Below are positions 26,380-34,671 of a stretch of 64,000 nt of DNA, piece after piece (the stretch's first letter is position 1; every line of letters begins with the position of its first letter). This DNA comes from Hahella sp018986435. Its GTDB lineage: Bacteria; Pseudomonadota; Gammaproteobacteria; Pseudomonadales; Oleiphilaceae. The notes below the pieces were generated by a model that had not been told where the DNA came from, made no database searches, and saw only the letters and a list, made by a program, of their open reading frames with translations. The translations under genes and the position numbers were made by a program. The stretch is taken from assembly GCF_050749805.1 (NCBI RefSeq), contig NZ_CP192738.1:1550001-1614000 (forward strand), given 5' to 3'.

Positions 26380-27660
26380 ATGGCAGATAAGCAGTTCGCC
26401 GATCCTGATAACTACGATAAGGCAGTCCTCGATTACATTGACGACCTGCTGCGCCCCCCTGCGCCTGAGCCGAAGCCGGCGCCAGACAAGGATAACGAGC
26501 CTTCTGACGTTGATTTGTCGGCGCAGGAGGACAAGTCCGTCACTACGGCTGCGTCTGCGGCGGAGTCTGACCTCAAAGAGGCCTCAAGCCAGACCGGTGT
26601 GCGTAAGCAACCCTCGACCACAGTGAATGACCCACAGCAGGCTCAGTCACAACCCACAAAACCGCAACCAACGAAATCGCCGCCGGAGATGCCTGAGACC
26701 GAACGCGCTATAGCCGCACCGCGTCATAAAGCGGTTTCGCCAGGGAAGGAGGTGGACATGAACACGGCGGAGAAAGAAAGCGCCTCGACGCATTCCGCAG
26801 CGGAGGCGTTACTGGAACAAGGGCGCATGACTCTGGCGCGCCAACGTATGCTCGCCCGGCAGGCGGAGCAGGCGCGTCTGGCTTTGCAGGAACCGCCCAG
26901 GCTGGTGATGCCGATGCCCAAGGTGGCTCCGCCGTCGCCAGCGCCAGTGGAGACGGAAAAAAAACCGTCGGTGGCGGAGCGAAGCGCGGCGTTACGGGAG
27001 AAGTTAAAGCAATGGCGTGTCTCGGAATCGACAGAAGAAGAGCCGGAACCGCAGTCGCTGGCGCGTCAAAAAGTTGAAGCGAGGCGTCAAGAACGTGACG
27101 CGCCGACGGCGGTGGAGCCGGAAGCAGCGCAGCAGGAGGAGGTTGACGTTGAGGCTGGCTCCGGCGGCGCGCCGGATGGATGGGCCGCTAACGGCAGGCC
27201 GGTGTGGGCGCAGGAGCGTTTCGAGTGCCTTCTGTTTAACGTGGCGGGTCTGAAATTGGCGGTGCCGCTGATTTCTCTTGGCGGCGTGCATGCGATGGAT
27301 CATGAAACCACGCCGCTGTTCGGTATGCCCTCCTGGTTCGTCGGGCTGATACCTGTAGCAGGAATGAATGTGAGAGTTGTGGATACAGCGCAATGGGTCA
27401 TGCCTGACCGCTATAAGTCGCAATACCGCGAAAATATCCGCTACATCATTCGCTTGCATGATTCTGAGTGGGGGCTTGGCTGCGATTTCATCGCGGAAGC
27501 ATTTACTCTGGACCCGGATCAAGTGCGCTGGCGCAGCGAACGTTCTAAGCGTCCATGGCTGGCCGGCACAGTGGTGACGCATATGTGTGCGCTGCTGGAT
27601 GTGGATGGACTGGAGCAACAATTGAATCAGTCGTCCGCCAAAGCTGGCAAAAAAAGCTGA
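26380..27660 (+). CDS. parP: CheW-domain array protein ParP
   Basis: This 426-residue protein has a long disordered Pro/Gln/Glu-rich N-terminal two-thirds (1-275) and a C-terminal CheW-like domain (about 280-415, starting FECLLFNVAGLKLAVPLISLG). That matches ParP. Its N-terminal part contacts ParC and its AIF (array integration and formation) domain binds CheA and receptors in Vibrio. It sits between parC and cheW as expected. Inference: its partner site on CheA is the repeat region described there. Confidence 0.85.
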   Translation: MADKQFADPDNYDKAVLDYIDDLLRPPAPEPKPAPDKDNEPSDVDLSAQEDKSVTTAASAAESDLKEASSQTGVRKQPSTTVNDPQQAQSQPTKPQPTKSPPEMPETERAIAAPRHKAVSPGKEVDMNTAEKESASTHSAAEALLEQGRMTLARQRMLARQAEQARLALQEPPRLVMPMPKVAPPSPAPVETEKKPSVAERSAALREKLKQWRVSESTEEEPEPQSLARQKVEARRQERDAPTAVEPEAAQQEEVDVEAGSGGAPDGWAANGRPVWAQERFECLLFNVAGLKLAVPLISLGGVHAMDHETTPLFGMPSWFVGLIPVAGMNVRVVDTAQWVMPDRYKSQYRENIRYIIRLHDSEWGLGCDFIAEAFTLDPDQVRWRSERSKRPWLAGTVVTHMCALLDVDGLEQQLNQSSAKAGKKS

Positions 27661-27789
27661 CGCGGAGCCGACGACGGACCTGGGGCGGTTGGCAAAATCG
27701 GCTGGCATAGATCCTGCGTTGTTCTATATTAATTAAGTACAAACGCTAGAAATTTGACGCTCAGCGTCGGGAGAAAGAGGTTAAACGCT

Positions 27790-28275
27790 ATGGCATCCTA
27801 TTCAGGGCAGGGCCAAAGTTCAGAAGATCCGATTCTGCAATACGTGACCTTCAAGTTGGATCATGAAACTTACGGCATCAATGTTATGCAGATCCAGGAG
27901 GTGTTGCGCTATACGGAAATCGCCCCGGTGCCTGGCGCGCCGGACTACGTTCTCGGCATCATCAATCTGCGCGGCAATGTCGTCACGGTCATCGACACCC
28001 GCAAGCGGTTTGGCTTGTCGGAAGCGGAGGTGAGCGATCACACCCGGATTGTGGTGATAGAGGTGGATAATCAAGTCGTGGGCATTCTGGTGGACTCTGT
28101 GGCGGAAGTGGTTTATCTGCGGCAGTCGGAAATGGAAACCGCTCCAAATGTCGGCAACGAGGAAAGCGCCAAGTTCATTCAAGGCGTCTGCAACAAGAAT
28201 GGAGAACTGATTATTCTGGTTGAATTCGAAAAAATGATGTCAGAAGAAGAGTGGTCCGAGGTGGCGTCCTTGTGA
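27790..28275 (+). CDS. cheW: Chemotaxis coupling protein CheW
   Basis: CheW links receptors to CheA. The 161-residue product is a single CheW domain: FKLDHETYGINVMQIQEVLRY, then PGAPDYVLGIINLRGNVVTVIDTR, the standard receptor-contact signature. The start at ATG 27790 has AGAGG upstream; an earlier in-frame start at 27754 is not conserved. It is downstream of parP by 129 bases. Confidence 0.95.
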   Translation: MASYSGQGQSSEDPILQYVTFKLDHETYGINVMQIQEVLRYTEIAPVPGAPDYVLGIINLRGNVVTVIDTRKRFGLSEAEVSDHTRIVVIEVDNQVVGILVDSVAEVVYLRQSEMETAPNVGNEESAKFIQGVCNKNGELIILVEFEKMMSEEEWSEVASL

Positions 28276-28313
28276 TCAGTCTCACCCAATAAGCTGGCGC
28301 GGGAGGATAAGTT

Positions 28314-28724
28314 ATGAATCCGCAATTCATGAGTTGGGAGCTGCTTGTGTCCCTGTGTTTCGGGCTGGTCGTCGCCATTGCCTGTTTCACTCTCTGTCGG
28401 ATGCAGGCCAAGCGCATTGTACGTCTGGAAATCGAGGTCGGGCAGATGCGGGATAAGCTCAATATGCTCTCCGACAGTGGCATTGGCGTGGGCCGAAAGG
28501 TGGTTTCCATTGATCAGCGTCTGAAAGCCGCTGAACTCAAGCAAAAAGAACTGCAAACCATGGACGTGCAAAAGGTGTCTTACAATGAAGCGGCCCGCCT
28601 GTTGTCGTTGGGCGCGGAAGTGGAGGATTTGGTGAAAGCCTGCGGCCTGACCAGGGCGGAGGCGGATCTGATCAAAGCGCTGCATTCCAGCCAGACTGGA
28701 GCGCAGAGACCGGCTCGGCATTGA
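28314..28724 (+). CDS. DUF2802 family protein, one N-terminal membrane helix
   Basis: This 136-residue protein has an N-terminal transmembrane helix (about residues 8-27), a charged coiled-coil stretch (30-85) and a C-terminal helix-turn-helix-like segment (EAARLLSLGAEVEDLVKACGLTRAEADLI). The layout fits DUF2802 proteins found directly after cheW in Pseudomonas and Vibrio. The molecular function is not established; location suggests a role at the polar flagellar or array site. It is the last gene before a strong terminator. Confidence 0.75.
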   Translation: MNPQFMSWELLVSLCFGLVVAIACFTLCRMQAKRIVRLEIEVGQMRDKLNMLSDSGIGVGRKVVSIDQRLKAAELKQKELQTMDVQKVSYNEAARLLSLGAEVEDLVKACGLTRAEADLIKALHSSQTGAQRPARH

Positions 28725-28780
28725 CCCGAACCGATTCCGCCTGACCAGAGGGCGGGCGAACAGGTTTATCTATTAAAACG

Positions 28781-28818
28781 CAAACCCGGCTGTGGCGCTG
28801 TCGCCGCAGCCGGGTTTG
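28781..28818. terminator. Bidirectional Rho-independent-type terminator
   Basis: Arms at 28781-28797 and 28802-28818 pair over 17 bases with one mismatch and a 4-base loop. It lies between the convergent flagellar cluster and the minus-strand gene ending at 28822. On the minus strand the hairpin is followed by CGTTTTAAT, and on the plus strand by a short T-containing tail. Confidence 0.85.
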
Positions 28819-28821
28819 TCG

Positions 28822-29472
28822 TTATAGAGTCTCTTTGGTTTCTTTTTCTTGTTTCAATAACGCCACCGCCAGTTTGACGTCCTCGGACAGTGAGCTGTCC
28901 TCGCCTTTCTTGTGCACTGGCAACACCATGAAATGAACGCTGCCGTCCGCGTTGGTCACACTGGTGGCGATGATGGCGTCGCCCTCAGTCGCTGCGCCAT
29001 AGTAATCGGCGATAATATCCGACGGCTTCTCCGTCAGGCCGCCAAGCCGCTCGGCTTCTGTGTTGTCGAAAAGAAGAATCTCTCCGGACTGGGAAAGCTT
29101 CTGCAGCAGCCTTTCTGTTTGCGGATCGAACGGGAAATTACTGGTGTCGACATAGCGCAACCCTTCCGCTTCGATAAAGTCGTACAGCTCAGCGCTAAGC
29201 GATGTGGACGCCTGCGATACCCAGGGGCCCGTGTCCTGAACCGGCTCTTCCGCCTCGGGAGCCGCTTCGGCCTCCGCCTGTGGCGCGGCTTCCTCCATAA
29301 ACTCGGGAGAAACGCTCGTCAGCGTTGCGTCCTGGTTGTCCGCCTGGATTTCCGTCGCCGTGGTTTGCGATGCGGAGTTCGCGTCAGCGTCGTCGCCGCT
29401 TTCGTGGTAGATAAAAACGCCCGCCGCCAGACATAAGGGCGCGCCCCATAAAACCAATTTTTTTACTGACAT
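28822..29472 (-). CDS. Exported or membrane-anchored protein of unknown function
   Basis: I do not recognise this 216-residue protein. It has an N-terminal hydrophobic segment (residues 5-22), then about 65 residues very rich in Ala, Glu, Gln and Asp, then a compact acidic domain (about 85-216) with no Cys. A ribosome site AAGGTGA supports the ATG at 29472 rather than the GTG at 29481. It lies downstream of the toxin-like gene on the same strand, separated by a hairpin (29509-29528). The acidic linker suggests a tethered periplasmic domain. Confidence 0.6.
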   Translation of the reverse strand: MSVKKLVLWGAPLCLAAGVFIYHESGDDADANSASQTTATEIQADNQDATLTSVSPEFMEEAAPQAEAEAAPEAEEPVQDTGPWVSQASTSLSAELYDFIEAEGLRYVDTSNFPFDPQTERLLQKLSQSGEILLFDNTEAERLGGLTEKPSDIIADYYGAATEGDAIIATSVTNADGSVHFMVLPVHKKGEDSSLSEDVKLAVALLKQEKETKETL

Positions 29473-29508
29473 AATGATCACCTTCTACTTGTCATGTCCG
29501 CTGGAAGT

Positions 29509-29528
29509 GGCTCCCCTTGGGGGGAGCC
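29509..29528 (-). terminator. GC-rich hairpin after the leukocidin-like gene
   Basis: GGCTCCCC (29509-29516) and GGGGAGCC (29521-29528) form a perfect 8-base stem with a 4-base loop, 19 bases past the stop codon. No T-run follows, so it may reduce rather than end transcription into 28822-29472. Confidence 0.45.
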
Positions 29529-29547
29529 GTCAGCCTGTTGGGGTCCG

Positions 29548-30471
29548 TTAGTGGTACAGGCCGTCCTTCCATGAGATAGACACGACGCGATTGGCTTTGG
29601 TCCACTCGCTGTAGTCGTGGTAGCCCTTCCAGCTGAAATTGGAGTGGAAAGAGCACCAGTCGCGAGCGAAGTGGTAATGAGTCTTCTGCCAGTTCGCTTC
29701 CAGCTTCAAGCGCGTGTAGTCGACGCCGTCGTTCAAATCGTATTTGCGGTACAACACCACCGCTTCCGGTTTGAAGTCTGACGTCATCACTGTCGGCAAT
29801 TCGCTGGTCGGGATGAGGTTGTTGATGCCGCAGCCCCAGAACAGATAAGTCCATGCGTAGAGCAGGTTATCTTTCGGCGGCGTACGGTGTTTGATGGTCT
29901 GGCTGACGATATTCCAGGTTACGCCTTCGTTGCCCTGGTCAAAATCGGTCACCGTCTTGAACTCGTCCTGATTGTAGGTAATCCGTGTGCTCCAGGAGAC
30001 GCCGCCATTAATGCTTGGCGATTCCTCGTTGAGCGTAAAGCCCAGGTTGAAGTCCGTTGATTCGCTCACCTGAGCACTGGAGATAGTGTTGGAGGGAGCG
30101 TGACTCAGGTGGCGCAGTCTGGAGCCGTCCTGATATCCCACTTTTAGCTGGAACGCGGTCGGCACCGTATAACGGTAGTCCGCGCTGGTTCCTGACTCAT
30201 ACAGAGTCTGACGGGAAGGCACGTTGGTCATATCGAACCCCGAGCCTCCGTTGAGCACCAGTTTTACTTCCTTGATCCCTTCAGGATAGTGCGACTGGTT
30301 CCAGGCGTTTTGTACGGTGTAAACGAGCCGGATACGTTTGCTCCTGGCGTCGCTGTCATCCAATTCGTACAAAGTGCTGGTGTAAGATTGAATAGTGTCT
30401 CCCGCATGGGCGAGGCCGGCTGTGAGACACAGTCCGGTTAACACTTTTGCATACAGCTTTGCGGTTCTCAT
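29548..30471 (-). CDS. Leukocidin/alpha-hemolysin-like beta-barrel pore-forming toxin
   Basis: This 307-residue protein has a signal peptide ending around LAHAG (residue 24) and a beta-rich mature part. Reading it beside staphylococcal alpha-hemolysin from memory, the order of motifs agrees. YRYTVPTAFQLKV corresponds to the toxin's WPSAFKVQL segment, and a Ser/Thr-rich stem region follows. ITYNQDEFKTV matches the strand after the stem. SDFKPEAVVLYRK matches SGFSPDFATVITM. The C-terminal FSWKGYHDYSEWTKANRVV...W matches the NWKG...WTDRSSERYKIDW rim/cap strand. I infer a secreted oligomeric pore-former related to leukocidins and Vibrio hemolysins. GAGG lies upstream of the ATG. No partner subunit gene is adjacent, suggesting a homo-oligomer. 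Confidence 0.8.
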   Translation of the reverse strand: MRTAKLYAKVLTGLCLTAGLAHAGDTIQSYTSTLYELDDSDARSKRIRLVYTVQNAWNQSHYPEGIKEVKLVLNGGSGFDMTNVPSRQTLYESGTSADYRYTVPTAFQLKVGYQDGSRLRHLSHAPSNTISSAQVSESTDFNLGFTLNEESPSINGGVSWSTRITYNQDEFKTVTDFDQGNEGVTWNIVSQTIKHRTPPKDNLLYAWTYLFWGCGINNLIPTSELPTVMTSDFKPEAVVLYRKYDLNDGVDYTRLKLEANWQKTHYHFARDWCSFHSNFSWKGYHDYSEWTKANRVVSISWKDGLYH

Positions 30472-30485
30472 ACTTATTTTACCTC

Positions 30486-30760
30486 GCGTCAGCTTTTACT
30501 ATTTTTGTTGTTGGCCTATGCAGATTGAATTAAGAAAAATCAAAAAGAACAGGCTTCTGTATCGTATAAGTAGGTTTTTTGACCTGCAATTGGCTCATGA
30601 TAAGTTGTCATGTTGAGCCCTGATGATGGCGCGAAAAGATAACCCTTAAACTAACCGCCAAAGGCGAAATAAGCGCGGAAACGACGTTTTTGAGAGAAGG
30701 GAATAAGGCTCTACGCCATGTGTGGCATGGTATTTAGCCGCTTAACTATTGCGTGAAGAG
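30486..30760. other. Intergenic region upstream of the toxin-like gene
   Basis: This AT-rich stretch lies ahead of the toxin gene. On the minus strand TTGCAG (30584-30589) and TACGAT (30561-30566) are 17 bases apart and could be a weak sigma-70 promoter. I see no reading frame or RNA gene here that I can support. Confidence 0.3.
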
Positions 30761-30763
30761 AAA

Positions 30764-30785
30764 GGGCGGCGTGAGTGCGCCGCCC
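30764..30785 (-). terminator. GC-rich terminator hairpin of the histone-like gene
   Basis: GGGCGGCG (30764-30771) and CGCCGCCC (30778-30785) form a perfect 8-base stem with a 6-base loop, 18 bases past the stop of the minus-strand gene. The minus-strand tail is CTTTCTCTTC, pyrimidine-rich but not a clean T-run. Confidence 0.6.
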
Positions 30786-30802
30786 CTGAAGAAAGCTGAA
30801 CG

Positions 30803-31483
30803 TTATTTGGTCTCTTCTGGCGCCGTGTTGGGTGTGGCGGCGGTATCCGCTTTTTTCGCACGAGGAGTTTTGGCGCTACTTGGTTTTTTGGGCGCTGCTG
30901 CTTTAGCAGGTTTGCTCGCAGAGGTCTTGGCCGCGCCGGCTTTGGTCGCTGGAGTTTTACGCGCAGGACTTTTAGCGGGCGTTTTCTTGGCGGCTGGCTT
31001 TTTGGCTGTGGTGGTCGCTGCTGTTGAACCCGTTTTCTTGGCGGTGGTTTTTGCCGCCGCGGGTTTGCTGGCGGGCGCTTTTTTCGCCGCTGGCTTGCGG
31101 GTGGCGGTTTTGGTTGTAGAGGCTTTTTTCGCGGTGGACGTTTTCGCTGGTGCTTTTGCCGTCAACGCCGCAACCGGCGCGGGTTTTTTGAGTGAGGCCA
31201 GGCCCAGACGGTCCATGAACTGTTCCTGCAGCGCATTGATTTCGTTGACCACTTTCTGATATTCAGCCTGGATTTTCTTGAGTTCTTTTTCTCGCAGCTC
31301 TTCCAGTTCTTTAATCAGTTTCATCACCGGCTCTTTAATCTGCTTTTGAATTTCTTCCGCTTGCTTATAGAAATCCGCAAGAATCGCCTGTATCTGCTCA
31401 GTGGCTTTATGCAGTTCTTTGGAAACCACATCTCCTAACTTTTCGATGTTCTTTTTGACGATGCCCTTCTCTTTTTTTGCCAT
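30803..31483 (-). CDS. Coiled-coil (phasin-like) protein with histone H1-like Lys/Ala/Pro tail
   Basis: This 226-residue protein has two parts. Residues 1-95 are a charged amphipathic coiled coil with Gln/Glu/Lys heptads, resembling phasin or granule-associated proteins. Residues 105-226 are almost only Ala, Lys, Thr, Pro and Ser with repeated KPAAKK/KTPA units, like AlgP or eukaryotic histone H1 tails, and should bind DNA non-specifically. The ATG at 31483 follows GGAGTAAC. The likely role is nucleoid binding or tethering of polymer granules to DNA; which one cannot be decided from sequence. Confidence 0.7.
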   Translation of the reverse strand: MAKKEKGIVKKNIEKLGDVVSKELHKATEQIQAILADFYKQAEEIQKQIKEPVMKLIKELEELREKELKKIQAEYQKVVNEINALQEQFMDRLGLASLKKPAPVAALTAKAPAKTSTAKKASTTKTATRKPAAKKAPASKPAAAKTTAKKTGSTAATTTAKKPAAKKTPAKSPARKTPATKAGAAKTSASKPAKAAAPKKPSSAKTPRAKKADTAATPNTAPEETK

Positions 31484-31570
31484 TGTGTTACTCCAGTGTG
31501 ATAAGCCAAGCGTTATATATTTTTCGTTGAAACCGGCAGGCAGTCGATGCATCCGGAATCCCTTTCGCGA

Positions 31571-31609
31571 CAGGTTATTTCTCTATCGTTCAGCACAAGA
31601 AATAACCTG
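31571..31609. promoter_or_regulatory. Long perfect dyad between P-type ATPase and histone-like genes
   Basis: CAGGTTATTTCT (31571-31582) and AGAAATAACCTG (31598-31609) are perfect 12-base inverted arms with a 15-base loop. Both flanking genes run on the minus strand, so the element is 88 bases upstream of the histone-like start and 56 bases downstream of the ATPase stop. It could be an operator or an intrinsic stop without a T-run. Confidence 0.5.
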
Positions 31610-31664
31610 ATAATGTCCTGCAACTATTATGGGAAATATTTGAATATTCAACCTAATTCCAGGA

Positions 31665-34418
31665 CTAATCGCTGTTTTTTTGACCTTTAACGACGCTCAT
31701 AACAAATTTCTCTATCTCGGTGATGATAAAGACGCTGGAGCCCACGAGGGCGATGGCGAGCCAATCCGACAGCGATAAGGCGGTGGAACTGAACAGGCGT
31801 TGCATTGGCGGCGCATAGGTGAAAAGCAGTTGGAAAAGAAGCAGGATGGCGACGGAGTAGAGCGCCATCCGGTTACTGGTTAGCTGGCGCCAGGAGGTGA
31901 TGTTTTCCATAAGCATGCGCGTATTGAAAAGATAAAAAATCTCAAACATCACCAGCGTATTGACCGCCACCGTACGCGCGTGTTCCAGAGATGCGCCGGC
32001 GGATTGCGTCCATCCAAACAGACCGAAAGATCCGAGCACCATAATCAATGACACACTGAGCACCCGCCATAACAGCAGCGGGTCGAGCAGCGACTCGCCG
32101 GGCCGTCGGGGAGGGCGCGCCATGATATTGCGCTCCGCCGGTTCGAAAGACAGCGCCAGCGCCAGGGTCACCGCAGTGATCATGTTGATCCAGAGAATCT
32201 GCACTGGCGTAATCGGCATGGCGACGCCAAGCACGACGGCGGCGAGTATCATCAAGGCTTCGCCGCAACTGGTAGGCAACACAAAGACAATCGCCTTTTT
32301 GAAGTTGTCGAAGATGCGGCGGCCTTCCTCCACAGCGGCGGTGATCGTGGAGAAGTTGTCGTCCAGCAGAATAATCTGAGCGGCCTCCTTGGCGACCTCG
32401 GTTCCCTGACGTCCCATGGCGACGCCGATGCCCGCCCGCTTCAGCGCAGGCGCGTCGTTGACCCCATCGCCAGTCATGGCCACGATTTCTCCCGACTGTT
32501 GCAACGCTTCCACCAGCCGCAATTTGTGCAATGGCGTGGTGCGGGCGAAGATGTTGCAACGCTGCGCCGCCGCTTTCAACGCTTCGTCATCCAGGTTGTC
32601 GATGTCTGCGCCAGTGATGACGCCATCGCCGACTGGAAGATGAATGGATTCAGCGATGGCCTGCGCGGTTTTAGGGTTATCGCCAGTGATCATTTTGACC
32701 ACGATGCCCGCCTGCAAGGTTTTCTCCAGCGCAGGAGCGGTTTCCTCCCGTGGTGGATCGATCATCGCGACGGCGCCGAGAAACTGGATGTTCGCCAGCG
32801 GTAACTGGGTAGGCAGTGCGGCAATGGCGTCCGGCGTCGCGATGTAAGCGAAGGCCAGCAGGCGTTGTCCTTGCGCAGCGCGTTGATTGAAGCGCATGTT
32901 CCAGCGCTGAGTTTCTTCTTCGGACAGCGTTGTCGAACAGAGTTGCAGAACTCTTTCCGGGGCGCCTTTAATGCAGATGAAGTGGCTGCCGTTACTATCG
33001 TGGTGGAGCGTCGCCATGAACAGGTTGTCGGCGCTAAATGGCAGCACATCCAGCCTGGGGTGGTCTTTGCGGGCTTGCGCGCTGTCCCAGCCGGCTTTGG
33101 CGGCGAAGGTCACCAGAGCCGCCTCAGTAGGGTCTCCCTGAGGCGTCCAGATATCATCCTGTTTATGAATGTCGGCGTCGTTACAGAGCAACGCCGTCAG
33201 ACTCAGGCGCGCCAGTTCGGGGTGACTCTGCGCGCTGACCAGACGCTCATCAAAGGTGATTTCTCCATGTGGATCGTAGCCAGCTCCGGAAACTTCCATG
33301 CTGTTTTCGCCGGCATCGAGACTGACCACCGTCATTTCATTTTTCGTCAGAGTGCCGGTCTTATCGGTGCAGATAACGGTTACGGCTCCCAGTGTCTCCA
33401 CCGCAGGCATCCGTCGTACGATCGCGTTGCGCTTCGCCATCATCTGGACGCCGAGGGCCAGTGTGATCGTGAGGATCGCAGGGAGACCTTCCGGGATCGC
33501 CGCGACGGCCAATCCCACCGCCGCCAGGAACATGTCCGCTGCGCTGTAGTCGCGTAACCAGTACCCCGTCATGAAACACACGGCAGAAAGCAAAAGAATC
33601 CACCAGGATAGTTTTGCGCTGAATTCCGCCATCTGTTTCAGCAGTGGCGTTTCAATGGCGTTGACCTGGCGCAGCAGGGCGCTGATCTTGCCGAACTCTG
33701 TATTTTCTCCAGTGGCGACTACCACGCCATGTCCCTGGCCGCGAGTCACCAGGGAGCCCGCATACGCCATGCAGGTGCGACCGGCCAGTTCCGTATCCGG
33801 CGGGGTAGGCTGCGTTTGCTTGCTAACCGCTTCCGACTCGCCTGTCAGCACGGCTTCACTGATATGTAAATCGCTGGTCTGAATGAGGCGCATGTCGGTG
33901 GGAGCGCGATCGCCAGCTTGCAGGAGCACGACGTCGCCAGGAACCAGGACGCTGGCCGGGAGAGATTGCAGACGCCCGTCCCGGCGCACACTGACGGTAA
34001 AGGTCACCATGCGCCTGATAGCCTGTAAAGCCTTTTCGGCGCGACCTTCTTGTAGGTAGCCGATCAGCCCATTAATGATCACCACCATCAAGATCACACT
34101 GGCGTCCAGCCAATGACGCATGATCAGGGTAATGGCGGCGGACAGCAGCAGGACGTAAATGAGCGGGTTGTTGAACTGGCGCAGCAGCCTTTGCCAGGCG
34201 CTTTCCCCTGACTGTTCCGCGATGATGTTTTCGCCATGACGGCGCAATCGCTCTTCCGCCTCGCTGGAGCTAAGGCCATCTGCACTGGTCTTCATAGCGG
34301 CCAGCGTTTTCTCGATGGGCGATGCATGCCAGCAGTCCGGCGGCGTCACATGCGGGAGGCCGGAAATGATCTCGCCTGGAGCAGGCGAGGGGCGTTGAGG
34401 AATATGAAGTCCGTTCAC
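31665..34418 (-). CDS. P-type cation-transporting ATPase (P2-like)
   Basis: This is a 917-residue P-type pump in the inner membrane. The actuator motif LTGESEAVSKQ, phosphorylation motif CTDKTGTLTKNEM, nucleotide-site KGAPERVLQ and hinge TGDGVNDAPALKRAGIGVAMG are all intact. Ten hydrophobic helices are expected, and M4 carries PEGLP as in Ca2+/Na+ pumps. In M6 the sequence reads WINMITAVTLALALSFEP. The Asp that follows Asn-x-x-Thr in SERCA is Ala here, so the substrate may not be Ca2+. No partner gene is adjacent. Substrate assignment is open (Na+, K+, Ca2+ or Mg2+). Confidence 0.88.
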   Translation of the reverse strand: MNGLHIPQRPSPAPGEIISGLPHVTPPDCWHASPIEKTLAAMKTSADGLSSSEAEERLRRHGENIIAEQSGESAWQRLLRQFNNPLIYVLLLSAAITLIMRHWLDASVILMVVIINGLIGYLQEGRAEKALQAIRRMVTFTVSVRRDGRLQSLPASVLVPGDVVLLQAGDRAPTDMRLIQTSDLHISEAVLTGESEAVSKQTQPTPPDTELAGRTCMAYAGSLVTRGQGHGVVVATGENTEFGKISALLRQVNAIETPLLKQMAEFSAKLSWWILLLSAVCFMTGYWLRDYSAADMFLAAVGLAVAAIPEGLPAILTITLALGVQMMAKRNAIVRRMPAVETLGAVTVICTDKTGTLTKNEMTVVSLDAGENSMEVSGAGYDPHGEITFDERLVSAQSHPELARLSLTALLCNDADIHKQDDIWTPQGDPTEAALVTFAAKAGWDSAQARKDHPRLDVLPFSADNLFMATLHHDSNGSHFICIKGAPERVLQLCSTTLSEEETQRWNMRFNQRAAQGQRLLAFAYIATPDAIAALPTQLPLANIQFLGAVAMIDPPREETAPALEKTLQAGIVVKMITGDNPKTAQAIAESIHLPVGDGVITGADIDNLDDEALKAAAQRCNIFARTTPLHKLRLVEALQQSGEIVAMTGDGVNDAPALKRAGIGVAMGRQGTEVAKEAAQIILLDDNFSTITAAVEEGRRIFDNFKKAIVFVLPTSCGEALMILAAVVLGVAMPITPVQILWINMITAVTLALALSFEPAERNIMARPPRRPGESLLDPLLLWRVLSVSLIMVLGSFGLFGWTQSAGASLEHARTVAVNTLVMFEIFYLFNTRMLMENITSWRQLTSNRMALYSVAILLLFQLLFTYAPPMQRLFSSTALSLSDWLAIALVGSSVFIITEIEKFVMSVVKGQKNSD

Positions 34419-34593
34419 AGTATCGCCTTAATCAGTCAATGCGTAGAGATCAAAATTTGCGCCGAGACAGAGCGAACAATTTTTTTCATCGATCGCTGGA
34501 GTAGCTTATACAGGCTGATAGCCATGTATGACGGCGTTGTGTCAGTCACTATGCATAGAGCGGGCTGGCGAATACCTGTCAGGGATCAAATTT

Positions 34594-34609
34594 TCCCATA
34601 AGTATGGGA
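34594..34609. promoter_or_regulatory. Perfect palindrome next to a -35 box
   Basis: TCCCATAAGTATGGGA has 7-base perfect arms around AG and ends one base before the -35 hexamer of the promoter at 34610-34638. This placement is typical for an activator or repressor site. Confidence 0.5.
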
Positions 34610-34638
34610 TTGTTACCTTTGTCATCCTTCCCTACAAT
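34610..34638 (+). promoter_or_regulatory. Sigma-70 promoter for the small coiled-coil gene
   Basis: TTGTTA (34610-34615) and TACAAT (34633-34638) are separated by the ideal 17 bases, 33 bases upstream of the ATG at 34672. Confidence 0.65.
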
Positions 34639-34671
34639 TGGCGGCGAAATCACTTCGTCAGCGAGGAAACC

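Noticed and set aside
29548..30471. Adhesin or outer-membrane autotransporter
   Set aside because: Too short for an autotransporter, and the ordered motifs match the pore-forming toxin family better.
30830..31180. DNA-level tandem repeat or CRISPR-like array
   Set aside because: The repetition comes from Lys/Ala/Pro/Thr codons of the histone-like tail; units are irregular and there are no spacers.
32865..33557. 230-residue plus-strand frame opposite the P-type ATPase
   Set aside because: The minus strand encodes an intact ATPase with all motifs; the plus frame has no family character.
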